From: an uncultured Muribaculaceae bacterium
GTDB lineage: Bacteria > Bacteroidota > Bacteroidia > Bacteroidales > Muribaculaceae
DNA: 64,000 nucleotides
Reading direction: 5' to 3'
NCBI GenBank assembly: GCA_910586475.1
Contig: CAJUHM010000003.1
Coordinates: forward strand, 1-64,000
Below, in pieces: positions 18,550 through 28,295 of the stretch. Made by a program: the position numbers and the translations under genes. A model generated the notes under the pieces. That model was given only the letters and a program-made list of their open reading frames with translations, had not been told where the DNA came from and did not search any database. Each line of letters begins with the position of its first letter. The first letter of the stretch is position 1.

Positions 18550-21006
18550 ATGACGCCAAAACGCCTCTTCTCTCAGCTCGTGATTCTCTGCCTCGCATCC
18601 GCTGCGGCTTTCGCCTCGGCTATAGGCGACTGGACGACCCATGCTGTCTTTGCGGCTCCTCCGCAACAGGTCGTCGACACCGGTTCGGCAATCTATTATC
18701 TTTCCGGAGGCTCTCTTTTTTCCTACGATAAGAAAACAGAGGAGAGCTACAGTTTCACGACCTCCAACAAGCTCTCCGCTCCGACGGCGACCGGCATTTT
18801 CTATGATCCGGAGGGAAAGATCCTCATTGTCGCCTATTCGACAGGCAATATCGACATGATCCACACCGACACCGGACGCGTAGTCAATCTGTCGGACATT
18901 GCCGATTCTCCTGTAGCTTCGCCGCTGACCATCAACGATGTCGCTTTTGCGGGCGACCGTATTTATGTGGCCACATCCTTTGGGCTGGTCGAATTCAGCG
19001 CTTCCCGTCAGGAGGTTGTCCAGTCGGGCATCTACTCGACGCCGGTCAGCGCGGTGACTGTTGTCGGATCAGATCTCGTTGTCTGGGTCGACGGAAGCAT
19101 CAGGTCCGTGCCATGCGGCGAGCGTTTCCCCTCGCTTAGCTATTTCCGGACGATCGCTCTCTGGACAATGGTCGACCGTTTCCTCCCTATAGATGAAAGC
19201 ACGCTCGTCGCTCTCAACCGTAACGGCGACGGAAGCCGGACGCTCTATCGGGTCTCTGTCAATCTCGGCACCGGGGCTCTCCTGGGCTACTCACAGATTT
19301 CAAGCCATCCCTCGTCGATCTCGGTCAGCGAAGCCGACGACGGCAATTACTACTATGTTGCCGAAGGGAAGCTGTTCGCTCTGAGCCGTGAAAACCTTGT
19401 TGAGTCCGTAGTCGCGACCCTTCCCGAAGATTTCGACAGGGCTGTATGCGCGACAGCTTCCGGAAGAGAGGAGATGTGGACACTGACCCGCGACGGCCTC
19501 GCGTGTCATTCCTTTGCCGCCACAGGCACCCCGACGCTTCTCTCAGAGCGTTTCCGGCCGGAGGAGTTCTCAGTCAAAGAGGTCTGCTATCTGACTCCGT
19601 CGCCCGACGGGCGCAGGCTTTATGTGACCAACAACGGCACCTCGGCCTATCGTTTCGACATTCCCGGCGTCGCAGGCTACGACAAGGCTCTGACCGCATC
19701 GATTATCGATCTGTCCACGGGTGAGTTCCGTGACATAACCCCCTATGGGGTCGATGCCGAACTGCCCGACAATGTCAACCGTCAGAAGAATCTTGGAAAA
19801 TATCTTTTCTCGCCAACCGGAATCGCCGAGGATCCGGGAGACGCGTCAACATTCTATGTCTCAACGACTGTCGACGGTCTCTATAAGTTCACTGACGGCG
19901 AATATGCCGGACGCTTCAACGAAAAGAACTCTCCGCTGGAGATCCGCGACAACCGAAACATCGTCTATCACACCAACATCGACCGCGCCGGAAATCTCTG
20001 GCTTCATTCGACGACTCTTGTCGAGGATGCCAGTCCTCTGTTCATCCTTCCCGCTGCGAAACGCAGGCTCAGTCCCGGCGAAATCAAGCCCTCCGACTGG
20101 ATTATCCCCGACACAAAATCGGTGAGCTATCTCGGAGGCCACGACATTCAGCCGCTTCATCACTCCAACCGCCGCATCTCGATCATTCTCGACCATAATT
20201 CCGGCTTTTTCTTTTTTGTCTATGACAACAACGGAACTCCGTCCGATTTTTCCGACGACCGGATGAAGCTCTGGACCCGACTGACCGACCAGGACGGAAA
20301 CAGCTTTGATCCCTCTTATTGCTCGGCGATCTGCGAAGACCTGAACGGGACGGTCTGGATCGGCACAAGTCAGGGAGTCATGACCATTTCCAATCCACTC
20401 AACGCGATGAACGACAACATGACCGTGCGTCGCGTGAAGGTCCCGAAAAACGACGGCACCAACACGGCTGAATATCTTCTTGGATCCGATCTGGTCTATT
20501 CGATCTCTGTCGATGCGGCCAACCGCAAATGGATTGCCACTGAGGCGTCCGGTCTGTTTCTTGTGTCGGCCGACGGAACGGAGATTATCGAGAATTTCAC
20601 GACCGAAAACTCGCCCCTGCCGACCAATAAGATCTATTGTGTCTATGCCGACCATCTGACCGGCCGCATCTATGTCGGAACTGAAGAGGGGCTTTTCAGC
20701 TATGTGACCAATGCTATGCCTTCGATTGACGGCTACGGCGACATCGTTGTCTATCCCAATCCTGTGACTCCGGACTACAGCGGTCCGATCTATGTGAAGG
20801 GCCTGATGGAGGGTTCGCTTGTCAAGATTACCGATGCGTCGGGTTCGGTCGTGTGTCAGGGCCGGGCCGAAGGCGGTCTTTTCAGCTGGAACGGAACGAA
20901 CAGTGCAGGCGCGCGTCTTCCGTCGGGAGTCTACTATGTGTTTGCTTCCCAGAATGCCAACGGCTCGCCCTCGGGAGGCACGGCCAAATTCATGATTATC
21001 CGCTGA
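18550..21006 (+). CDS. PorZ-like beta-propeller protein with T9SS sorting domain
   Basis: An 818-residue secreted protein. Residues 1-24 form a signal peptide. Two stretches of propeller-like repeats follow (about 30-330 and 330-720), the second with two-component-regulator-propeller style blades such as GTVWIGTSQGVMTI and GRIYVGTEEGLFSY. The last 85 residues form a T9SS C-terminal domain: VVYPNPV, then WNGTNSAGARLPSGVYYV. This is the layout of PorZ, a surface member of the T9SS attachment complex with PorU, PorV and PorQ. PorU and PorV are both in this window, which supports the call, but other propeller proteins with a sorting domain share the layout. Confidence 0.72.
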   Translation: MTPKRLFSQLVILCLASAAAFASAIGDWTTHAVFAAPPQQVVDTGSAIYYLSGGSLFSYDKKTEESYSFTTSNKLSAPTATGIFYDPEGKILIVAYSTGNIDMIHTDTGRVVNLSDIADSPVASPLTINDVAFAGDRIYVATSFGLVEFSASRQEVVQSGIYSTPVSAVTVVGSDLVVWVDGSIRSVPCGERFPSLSYFRTIALWTMVDRFLPIDESTLVALNRNGDGSRTLYRVSVNLGTGALLGYSQISSHPSSISVSEADDGNYYYVAEGKLFALSRENLVESVVATLPEDFDRAVCATASGREEMWTLTRDGLACHSFAATGTPTLLSERFRPEEFSVKEVCYLTPSPDGRRLYVTNNGTSAYRFDIPGVAGYDKALTASIIDLSTGEFRDITPYGVDAELPDNVNRQKNLGKYLFSPTGIAEDPGDASTFYVSTTVDGLYKFTDGEYAGRFNEKNSPLEIRDNRNIVYHTNIDRAGNLWLHSTTLVEDASPLFILPAAKRRLSPGEIKPSDWIIPDTKSVSYLGGHDIQPLHHSNRRISIILDHNSGFFFFVYDNNGTPSDFSDDRMKLWTRLTDQDGNSFDPSYCSAICEDLNGTVWIGTSQGVMTISNPLNAMNDNMTVRRVKVPKNDGTNTAEYLLGSDLVYSISVDAANRKWIATEASGLFLVSADGTEIIENFTTENSPLPTNKIYCVYADHLTGRIYVGTEEGLFSYVTNAMPSIDGYGDIVVYPNPVTPDYSGPIYVKGLMEGSLVKITDASGSVVCQGRAEGGLFSWNGTNSAGARLPSGVYYVFASQNANGSPSGGTAKFMIIR

Positions 21007-21017
21007 CGCGCGACCGT

Positions 21018-22058
21018 CTACTTGCTGACAAGAAAGCGCATGTAGCGTCCGATCAGCCAGACGGGCGGCAGGCATAGTGCGAATGCCGCCAGCGCGAAAA
21101 GAAATCCCGGCAGAAATCCGTCGGTCAGCCGTGAGGGTTCGATGCCGAATCCGAAAAGCATTACTCCTTTGATCAGTGCGAATGCCATAAGATGGAATCC
21201 GCAGATCAGCAGTGTGCCTCGCGAGAGGAATCGGATGAATACTCCGTCGCCTGCCACCCGCGAGAGCCATGCGGCAGTCTGGACTGTGAACAGGATTCCT
21301 CCGGCGGCTTCCAGAAAATACCACACCGGATTGCCCATCTTCCCCATGAAAAACCAGACCGGCGAGTTGAATGCGAATCCGATCTGAAACAGAGCTATAG
21401 CCGACAGAAGCATAAGCACGTCGGGCCTGAACATCGCTTTGAAAAAAGTCATGTGGGCGCGTACCCAGTGGCCGAGTGCGTAGAATGCGAGGGCCGACAT
21501 AGCCGGGGCGAGGGCAAGCGGAAGGGCGATTCCCTCTTCCGGCGCGAGCAGGCTCACAACCGACGCCGCACAGAAAAAGACACCGGCGATTGTCAGATCG
21601 CCCCATTTCGCCATGCTCTGCAACGGATAATAGACAACTTCTACCACGAAAAAGCATAAGAGCGACCAGAGGGGGATGTCGTGGACAAGCCCCGGGGGCA
21701 GACCGATGGCGATTGCTGTCAGCGGTTCATGCCATCCGATCCCGGCGTCGGCATCCGAGCCGAAATGGCGCAGCACGAAAAACCATGCCGCATAGGCTAC
21801 AGCATTGATCCACAGATAGGGGACTATCAGCTGTCGGAATCGTTTGCCGACAAATCGCCTGTAGTCGGGATTGCGTTCCCTCAGAAAAAGAAATCCCGAG
21901 AAGAAGAAAAATGCCTGCATGACAAAGCTGTTGAGGGCCTCGGTCAGTTCCGCGACAGAGTAGGTGTGGAGGAGTACGACGAAAAAGATCGAGAGGGTTT
22001 TGGCGTAGTCGATCCAGCCGAAATGGCGGTCGGCATCCGGAATGCAGGTTTGTTTCAT
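21018..22058 (-). CDS. acyltransferase 3 family membrane protein
   Basis: A 346-residue protein with about ten membrane helices. The N-terminus has WIDYAKTLSIFFVVLLH, the typical first helix of acyltransferase family 3, with His31 as the likely catalytic residue. FFFSGFLFLRER follows, also typical. Such proteins O-acylate (often O-acetylate) envelope sugars. Its start overlaps the stop of the upstream EptA-like gene (ATGA), so both are in one transcript and probably modify the same envelope polymer. The acceptor is unknown. Confidence 0.88.
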   Translation of the reverse strand: MKQTCIPDADRHFGWIDYAKTLSIFFVVLLHTYSVAELTEALNSFVMQAFFFFSGFLFLRERNPDYRRFVGKRFRQLIVPYLWINAVAYAAWFFVLRHFGSDADAGIGWHEPLTAIAIGLPPGLVHDIPLWSLLCFFVVEVVYYPLQSMAKWGDLTIAGVFFCAASVVSLLAPEEGIALPLALAPAMSALAFYALGHWVRAHMTFFKAMFRPDVLMLLSAIALFQIGFAFNSPVWFFMGKMGNPVWYFLEAAGGILFTVQTAAWLSRVAGDGVFIRFLSRGTLLICGFHLMAFALIKGVMLFGFGIEPSRLTDGFLPGFLFALAAFALCLPPVWLIGRYMRFLVSK

Positions 22059-23608
22059 CGGGAAGTGAAGATGCTTTGTGAGGGGTCAAGGGCTGGTGTT
22101 GAAATAGAGGCCGCGTCAAGAACCGAGTGAAACATGACATCGGTCAGCATGGGCCGGGAGGCGTTGTTTCGCAGGGCCGCGGTCTTTTCCGGATAGCGGC
22201 GCGCAAATTCGGATGAGTACCAGACGAAACAGGCCGTCGGATGGAGCTCCTCGTAGTCGTCGCCGTGGAGATAGTTGCCGTTTTCGCCCAGAGCCTCTCC
22301 GTGGTCGGAGATGAAGATCATGACGGCGTTGAGGCCGCGGAGGCGTCCGATTAGCCGCGCAAGAAACATGTCAGTGGCGAGGATCGTGTTGTCGTAGGAG
22401 TTGACCATCTGTTCCTGTGTCAGTTCGCTGACAATCCGGCTGTTGATCTCCGGCCGGAAGACGGCAAGGGAGTCGGGATAGTGGGAGCGATACCACCAGT
22501 GGGAGCCGATCGTGTGGAGTATGGCCAGTTTTTTGCCGCCATTGCCCTGCATGAAATCATCGAATGCCGGGAGCAGATCCGTGTCGAGCCATTTGTCGTA
22601 GGCATAAAGCGACCGGGCGCCGTTGCAGCGGACCAGAGTGTCGGCTTCATGCATGAAGTAGGCGTAAGTTTCCACTTCATCCTGGTTTGAGAGCCATGCA
22701 GTCCGGTAGCCGGCTTTTCTGAAGAGAGATATGAATGACTGTTCCGAATAGGCAATGTCGGGATTGAGGGAGTCGGCCCGGCTGACGATGTGCGGGACAC
22801 TGACATGGGTGTAGAGCTGGTCGGTGCGCATCCTGGGAAGGCTCACGACTGTGGAGTCGGCTGATAGCGACGGAGTCGTCGGGCGTCCGTAGCCGTTGAG
22901 CTGAAGGTGGTCGGGCCGCAGCGATTCGCCGATGACGAAGACGACTGTCGGAGCGTCAGACGGGGCTGTTGCCGGAATTCGGTCGAATGTAGTGCGGGTC
23001 TCGGCGATCGCCCTTCGGTTGGTCAGGTAGTCGCTGCAGGCAAAATAAAACGAATAGGGAATGCGGGCGATAACCGGAGCCTTGAACCTCGGAATGAACG
23101 AGACCGGCGCCATCGCGGCGATCAGGAATCCGGCGGTCCAGACAAGAGGGTGGCGCGGTGGCGCGACGTGACGGAGCCGGAAAAGTGCGGCAGCGAGTCC
23201 GAGGTCCAGTCCTGCGATTGTCAGCATGATGAGCTGAGGAGTGATGACCGAGGCCCATGTCGACATGTCGTTGGTGACCGTCAGGTCGATGAGGGTGGGA
23301 GTCAGTGAGAGTCCGAGTGTCAGCCGGAAGTAGGCGGCTATTGTCGAAGCGCCGGTCAGAATCGGGAAGCAGACCGCAAAAACCCGTCGGTTGACTGCCA
23401 TAAGCCCGATGAGAGCTGCGGCAGCCGAGCCGACAACGGCCCATTGCATCAGCAGACTGATCAGACCTTTCGCACCGGCAACCGGCGATCCGGCGAATTC
23501 CGATCCTACGAAAACTATGGCATAGACTGTCGCACACAGCGCCCAGAAGAGCGCGAATGGCTTCGGCTGAATGCGTCTCAGGGGAATTCCCGGCAGGTTG
23601 ATTCTCAT
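22055..23608 (-). CDS. phosphoethanolamine-transferase-like sulfatase-fold membrane protein
   Basis: About 517 residues with five N-terminal membrane helices and a periplasmic alkaline-phosphatase-fold domain. The nucleophile region reads VIGESLRPDHLQLNGYGR, matching the EptA/CptA family pattern, with Ser (about residue 229) where Thr is usual. The second metal motif FISDHGEALGE is present. The family transfers phosphoethanolamine to lipid A or core sugars. The start is set at ATG 23608: the longer reading begins with a TTG at 23650 that overlaps the -7 element at 23648-23655. Operon with the acyltransferase 3 gene. Confidence 0.85.
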   Translation of the reverse strand: MRINLPGIPLRRIQPKPFALFWALCATVYAIVFVGSEFAGSPVAGAKGLISLLMQWAVVGSAAAALIGLMAVNRRVFAVCFPILTGASTIAAYFRLTLGLSLTPTLIDLTVTNDMSTWASVITPQLIMLTIAGLDLGLAAALFRLRHVAPPRHPLVWTAGFLIAAMAPVSFIPRFKAPVIARIPYSFYFACSDYLTNRRAIAETRTTFDRIPATAPSDAPTVVFVIGESLRPDHLQLNGYGRPTTPSLSADSTVVSLPRMRTDQLYTHVSVPHIVSRADSLNPDIAYSEQSFISLFRKAGYRTAWLSNQDEVETYAYFMHEADTLVRCNGARSLYAYDKWLDTDLLPAFDDFMQGNGGKKLAILHTIGSHWWYRSHYPDSLAVFRPEINSRIVSELTQEQMVNSYDNTILATDMFLARLIGRLRGLNAVMIFISDHGEALGENGNYLHGDDYEELHPTACFVWYSSEFARRYPEKTAALRNNASRPMLTDVMFHSVLDAASISTPALDPSQSIFTSR

Positions 23609-23647
23609 TGTTCGGCTGAGGAAGAAACGGTAAAATCGGATATGATG

Positions 23648-23678
23648 CAAAGTTAGTTCAAAAGAAACAGATCTGCAA
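23648..23678 (-). promoter_or_regulatory. promoter of the envelope-modification operon
   Basis: On the minus strand TTG (23678-23676), a 20-base spacer, TAACTTTG (23655-23648). It fixes the start codon of the EptA-like gene downstream at 23608. It is divergent from, and 15 bases away from, the lysS promoter. Confidence 0.7.
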
Positions 23679-23692
23679 CCTTTCGGATTGGA

Positions 23693-23724
23693 TTTGGGAG
23701 AGCGGAAAAAAATATGTAAATTTG
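23693..23724 (+). promoter_or_regulatory. lysS promoter
   Basis: TTTG at 23693-23696, exactly 20 bases, then TAAATTTG at 23717-23724. The leader to the lysS ATG at 23807 is about 78 bases. Confidence 0.78.
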
Positions 23725-23806
23725 CGTGTCTTATAGTGCGCGTGACGCAACGACAGTCTCCGCCTTTCGGACATCAGATAGATAATAACCACATCGTAAG
23801 ATATTT

Positions 23807-25570
23807 ATGGCAACTAACATTCTCGAACTCAGCGAACAGGAAATTGTTCGCCGCAGTAGTCTCGAAGAGATGCGCCGCAGGGGCATCGATCCATATCCCG
23901 CAGCCGAATTTACGGTCACGGGCCACACTAAAGAAATCAAAGAAACATTTTCCGATGAGGCTCCCCGCCGTGAGGTGAGCATCGCCGGCCGAATCATGAG
24001 CCGCCGAATCATGGGCAAGGCCTCGTTCCTTGAGCTTCAGGATTCCGAAGGCCGAATCCAGGTCTATGTCAGCCGCGACGACCTCTGTCCGGGCGATGAC
24101 AAGGACCAGTACAATGTGGTTTTGAAGAAACTGCTTGATATCGGCGATTTTATCGGCATTAAAGGTTTTGTGTTCCGTACGCAGATGGGCGAAATCACAG
24201 TCCATGCCGAGTCGCTGACGGTTCTGAGCAAATCGCTTCGTCCGCTGCCGATCGTGAAAGTAAAGGACGGCGTGACCTATGATGCCTTCGACGATCCCGA
24301 GCTGCGCTATCGCCGCCGCTACGTCGATCTGGTTGTGAACGACGGCGTGAAGGATATCTTCGTGAAGCGTACGAAGGTCTACAACTCCATGCGCGAATTC
24401 TTCAACGGCCACGGATATATGGAAGTAGAGACTCCGGTGCTTCAGTCGATTCCCGGCGGAGCAGCCGCGCGTCCGTTCATCACACACCACAACGCACTCG
24501 ACATTCCGCTCTATTTGAGAATTGCCAATGAGTTGTATCTCAAGCGTCTGATTGTCGGCGGGTTCGAAGGTGTCTATGAGTTTTCGAAAAACTTCCGCAA
24601 CGAGGGAATGGACCGCACCCACAACCCCGAGTTTACCTGCATGGAGATCTACGTCTCCTATAAGGACTATAACTGGATGATGAAATTCACAGAGCAGCTT
24701 CTCGAAAAGATCTGTCTCGATGTCAACGGCACAACAGACGTTCAGGTCGGCGACAATGTCATCTCTTTCAAGGCCCCCTTCCGCCGGGTGACAATGCGGG
24801 AAGCGATCCTCGAACACACCGGAATCGACATCGACGGAATGGATGAGGAACAGCTTCGCGAAGTCTGCCGCAAGCTTGAGATCGAAGTCGATCCCTCGTT
24901 TGGAAAAGGCAAGCTGATCGACGAGATCTTCGGCGAGAAGTGCGAAGGCAGCTATATCCAGCCGACCTTCATCACTGACTATCCGATCGAGATGTCGCCT
25001 CTGACCAAACGCCATCGCGACAATCCCGAGCTGACCGAACGCTTCGAGCTGATGGTCAACGGCAAGGAGCTGGCCAACGCCTACTCCGAGCTCAACGATC
25101 CGATCGATCAGTATGAGCGTTTTGCCGAGCAGATGCGACTCGCCGAGAAGGGCGACGACGAAGCCATGATCATCGACCACGACTTTATCCGCGCTCTCGA
25201 ATACGGAATGCCTCCGACATCGGGCATGGGAATCGGCATGGACCGTCTGGTGATGCTCATGACCGGCCAGACAACGATCCAGGAAGTCCTCTTCTTCCCC
25301 CAGATGCGTCCCGAGAAGAAAGCCCGCCGCGACAACGCCGCCGCCTTTGCCGCAGTCGGTGTCAGCGAAGAGTGGGTTCCCGCGCTCCACAAGCTCGGGG
25401 TGCTCACAGTCGAGCAGCTTGGCGCGACCGCATCGGCCGGAAAACTTCAGCAGGACCTCTGCGGTCTTAACAAAAAATTCAAGCTCGAACTGACTAATCC
25501 GGGCATTGAAGATGTGAAAGCATGGATTGCGGCAGCCGCTCCCGCCGAAAATGCAGGCGGGGAAGCGTAA
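23807..25570 (+). CDS. lysS: lysyl-tRNA synthetase, class II
   Basis: A 587-residue class II synthetase for tRNA-Lys. The N-terminal OB-fold anticodon domain (about 55-160) is followed by motif 1 ([19 protein letters not shown]), motif 2 ([15 protein letters not shown]) and motif 3 ([12 protein letters not shown]). About 70 residues beyond the normal C-terminus (after about 520) form an extra helical domain, ending in an Ala-rich tail. I recall this extension in Bacteroidota LysRS. gpsA follows after 36 bases and pgi after that, so a lysS-gpsA-pgi run is plausible. Confidence 0.96.
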   Translation: MATNILELSEQEIVRRSSLEEMRRRGIDPYPAAEFTVTGHTKEIKETFSDEAPRREVSIAGRIMSRRIMGKASFLELQDSEGRIQVYVSRDDLCPGDDKDQYNVVLKKLLDIGDFIGIKGFVFRTQMGEITVHAESLTVLSKSLRPLPIVKVKDGVTYDAFDDPELRYRRRYVDLVVNDGVKDIFVKRTKVYNSMREFFNGHGYMEVETPVLQSIPGGAAARPFITHHNALDIPLYLRIANELYLKRLIVGGFEGVYEFSKNFRNEGMDRTHNPEFTCMEIYVSYKDYNWMMKFTEQLLEKICLDVNGTTDVQVGDNVISFKAPFRRVTMREAILEHTGIDIDGMDEEQLREVCRKLEIEVDPSFGKGKLIDEIFGEKCEGSYIQPTFITDYPIEMSPLTKRHRDNPELTERFELMVNGKELANAYSELNDPIDQYERFAEQMRLAEKGDDEAMIIDHDFIRALEYGMPPTSGMGIGMDRLVMLMTGQTTIQEVLFFPQMRPEKKARRDNAAAFAAVGVSEEWVPALHKLGVLTVEQLGATASAGKLQQDLCGLNKKFKLELTNPGIEDVKAWIAAAAPAENAGGEA

Positions 25571-25606
25571 ACTTCCGTGCGGAAATTATTGTTGTTAAGA
25601 TAGGAT

Positions 25607-26602
25607 ATGAGCTTTCCAGGCAAAATTGCAGTCATGGGAGGCGGCAGCTGGGCCACGGCGCTGGCCCGACTGCTCCTCGACAATGGAGATGACATTATCT
25701 GGTATATCCACCGTGACGACCGCATCGAGGAATTCAAACGCCGCCGGCGCAATCCCGCCTATCTGACGGGCGTTGTCTTCGACACTTCGCGGATTGAATT
25801 CACCTCCGACATCAACTACGCGGCTTCGAAGGCCGACACATTGCTCCTTGCAATGCCGTCGCCTTATTTCAAAGAGCAGATCGACCGCATCACGACCGAC
25901 ATCTCTTCGAAAGCCGTTGTCTCGGCGATCAAGGGCATCGTGGCAGAGGACCAGATGATCATCACCGACTATATGGAAACCCATTTCGGGATCAATACGG
26001 GCCGCAGTCTGGTCGTTTCGGGACCGTGTCATGCCGAGGAGGTGGCTATGGGCCACCGCAGCTATCTGACCGTCGGCTGCAACGACATTGTCCGCGCCGA
26101 GCAATTTGCCCATGCGCTTGCCGGTCCGCAGCTGAAGACGATCACATCGTCCGACGTTGTCGGCATCGAATATGCGGCCGTGCTGAAGAATGTCTACGCC
26201 ATCTGTGCGGGTATTGTCCACGGCCTCAGGGGCGGCGACAACTTCCAGGCAATGGTGGTGAGCAACGCTGTCATGGAGATGCAGCGTTTCCTGATGAGGA
26301 TTTCTCCCCGTCAGCGCAACATATCCGACTCGGTCTATCTGGGTGATCTGCTGGTGACATCCTACTCCAGATTCAGCCGCAACCACAATTTCGGGACAAT
26401 GCTCGGCCGGGGACACTCGGTCAGAGCCGCGCGAATGGAAATGGTCCAGACCGTCGAGGGATACTATGCCGCGCGATGCATGCACGAGATAAACAAACGC
26501 TACGGTGTCGCGATGCCGATCATGGAGGGCATCTACAGGATTCTCTACCACGATGTCTCGCCCTCGGATGCGATCGCCGAAATGTCGGAACTGTTCATCT
26601 GA
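25607..26602 (+). CDS. gpsA: glycerol-3-phosphate dehydrogenase [NAD(P)+]
   Basis: A 331-residue cytosolic enzyme that reduces dihydroxyacetone phosphate to sn-glycerol 3-phosphate for phospholipid synthesis. The dinucleotide motif reads GGGSWATALA at about 9-18. SGPCHAEEVA near 138, the catalytic lysine in AAVLKNVYAI near 190, and the NFQAMVV region further on all fit the family. Length is normal. It sits between lysS and pgi on the same strand. Confidence 0.94.
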   Translation: MSFPGKIAVMGGGSWATALARLLLDNGDDIIWYIHRDDRIEEFKRRRRNPAYLTGVVFDTSRIEFTSDINYAASKADTLLLAMPSPYFKEQIDRITTDISSKAVVSAIKGIVAEDQMIITDYMETHFGINTGRSLVVSGPCHAEEVAMGHRSYLTVGCNDIVRAEQFAHALAGPQLKTITSSDVVGIEYAAVLKNVYAICAGIVHGLRGGDNFQAMVVSNAVMEMQRFLMRISPRQRNISDSVYLGDLLVTSYSRFSRNHNFGTMLGRGHSVRAARMEMVQTVEGYYAARCMHEINKRYGVAMPIMEGIYRILYHDVSPSDAIAEMSELFI

Positions 26603-26647
26603 CAGCCCGACGCGGCCGTCGGCTCATAATAATCAGCAACATCATAA

Positions 26648-28003
26648 ATGTTTAAACAGACTATGGATAAACTTCAATTCTCAAACACCAACTCATTAGT
26701 GGTGTCAGCGGAAGAAATCAACGCACTTCTTCCCGAAGCGCAGAACGCGCTCAAGACAGTCGACGAGGCAAGCGGTGCCGGCAATGACTTTCTCGGTTGG
26801 GTCAATCTCCCTTCGGAAATCACGGACGAGCATATCGAGGACCTGCGTGCGACAGCCGCTTCGCTGCAGGAAAAATGCGAGGTAGTTGTCTGCATCGGAA
26901 TCGGCGGATCCTATCTCGGAGCAAAAGCTGTCATCGAGGCGCTGGGCGACTCTTTTGCGGCCTATCGCCACGAACCGAAATCGACAAAGGTCGTTTTTGC
27001 CGGACAGAACATCGGCGAAGACTATCTCTATGAACTGCTCGACTATCTTGGAGATAAGAAGTTTGGCATCGTTGTCATCTCGAAATCCGGAACGACAACC
27101 GAACCCGCGATCGCATTCCGTCTGCTCAAAAACGAACTTGAGAAGCGTGTCGGAAAGGCAGGAGCAGCCGAACGCATCGTGGCCATCACCGACGCATCGC
27201 GCGGTGCACTCCGCCAGATGGCAACTGAGGAAGGCTACAAGACTTTCGTCATCCCCGACAATGTCGGCGGACGCTTCTCCGTGCTGACACCCGTCGGCCT
27301 TCTGCCGATCGCAGTTGCCGGCTATGACATCAAGGCACTTGTCGACGGAGCCAGAGCCATGCAGGCTGCAACCACTGCAACCGACTATGCCTCAAACCCC
27401 TCGCTCTGCTATGCCGCGACACGCAACGCCCTTTATCGCGCCGGCAGAAAGATCGAGATTCTCGTCAACTACAATCCCAAGCTCCACTTCTTCGGCGAAT
27501 GGTGGAAACAGCTCTACGGAGAAAGCGAAGGTAAGGACGGCAAGGGCATATTCCCCGCGGCTGTCGACAACTCGACCGATCTCCACTCGATGGGCCAGTG
27601 GATCCAGGATGGCGAGCGCACAATCTTCGAAACCGTCGTGAGCGTCGAAGCTCCCGACCGCGAAGTCATCATCCCGACTGACGATGCCAATCTCGACGGG
27701 CTCAACTTCCTGGCCGGAAAGAGTGTTGACAATGTCAACAAGATGGCCGAACTCGGAACCCGCTTCGCACATATCGACGGCAATGTGCCCAATCTCCTTG
27801 TGACTATTCCCGCATTGCGTGAGAAATATCTCGGTGAGCTGATCTACTTCTTCGAGAAAGCGTGTGGAATTTCCGGCTATCTTCTCGGAGTGAACCCCTT
27901 CAATCAGCCGGGTGTCGAGAATTATAAGCGCAACATGTTCGCGCTTCTCGAAAAGCCGGGCTACGAAGCTCAGACCGCTGAAATCAAAAAACGTCTCGGC
28001 TGA
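26648..28003 (+). CDS. pgi: glucose-6-phosphate isomerase
   Basis: Interconverts glucose 6-phosphate and fructose 6-phosphate. At 451 residues it is the shorter, Bacillus/Thermotoga-type enzyme. The sugar-binding motif [11 protein letters not shown] is near 93, [13 protein letters not shown] near 149, and the second PGI signature region includes [19 protein letters not shown]. The C-terminal lysine region ([12 protein letters not shown]) is present. ATG 26648 and ATG 26663 are both possible; the second gives MDKLQFSN. A strong terminator follows at 28029. Confidence 0.96.
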   Translation: MFKQTMDKLQFSNTNSLVVSAEEINALLPEAQNALKTVDEASGAGNDFLGWVNLPSEITDEHIEDLRATAASLQEKCEVVVCIGIGGSYLGAKAVIEALGDSFAAYRHEPKSTKVVFAGQNIGEDYLYELLDYLGDKKFGIVVISKSGTTTEPAIAFRLLKNELEKRVGKAGAAERIVAITDASRGALRQMATEEGYKTFVIPDNVGGRFSVLTPVGLLPIAVAGYDIKALVDGARAMQAATTATDYASNPSLCYAATRNALYRAGRKIEILVNYNPKLHFFGEWWKQLYGESEGKDGKGIFPAAVDNSTDLHSMGQWIQDGERTIFETVVSVEAPDREVIIPTDDANLDGLNFLAGKSVDNVNKMAELGTRFAHIDGNVPNLLVTIPALREKYLGELIYFFEKACGISGYLLGVNPFNQPGVENYKRNMFALLEKPGYEAQTAEIKKRLG

Positions 28004-28028
28004 CATACGTGACGTGTGAAAAACGCAA

Positions 28029-28075
28029 AAAGCGTGGCGCGCTGTCCTGAAAACGGGAGCACGCCACGTTTTTTT
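28029..28075 (+). terminator. intrinsic terminator after pgi
   Basis: A hairpin with outer stem CGTGGCG (28033-28039) and CGCCACG (28062-28068), followed by seven T residues. A preceding A-run could also make it work on the minus strand. Confidence 0.9.
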
Positions 28076-28191
28076 GCATTTTTAAGCCTCCGGATGCAGT
28101 TTGCCCCCGGTTCCGCATCGGAAAAGTTTATTAAATAATAAATTTTAACCAAAAAACAAATCAAAAGAGTTTCAGAATAGAAAGAAATATG

Positions 28192-28199
28192 TAATTTTG
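28192..28199 (+). promoter_or_regulatory. -7 element of the GH85 gene
   Basis: TAATTTTG fits TAnnTTTG. It implies a leader of about 90 bases before ATG 28296. The -33 region has only a weak TTTC near 28170. The rest of the 28076-28295 gap holds nothing else I can name. Confidence 0.55.
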
Positions 28200-28295
28200 T
28201 GGAGCAAGAACAAGGAGCGACATGAGGCTACTCCGAAGTTTTACGCTATTTTTGACCTCAACGATAATACCATCCATATAATCATCAATTACTTC

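Noticed and set aside
19861..21657. Long minus-strand frame opposite the PorZ-like gene, running into the acyltransferase gene
   Set aside because: Overlaps two well-supported genes and has Arg-rich shadow composition.
23774..25390. Long minus-strand frame opposite lysS
   Set aside because: Antisense shadow; lysS has intact class II motifs.
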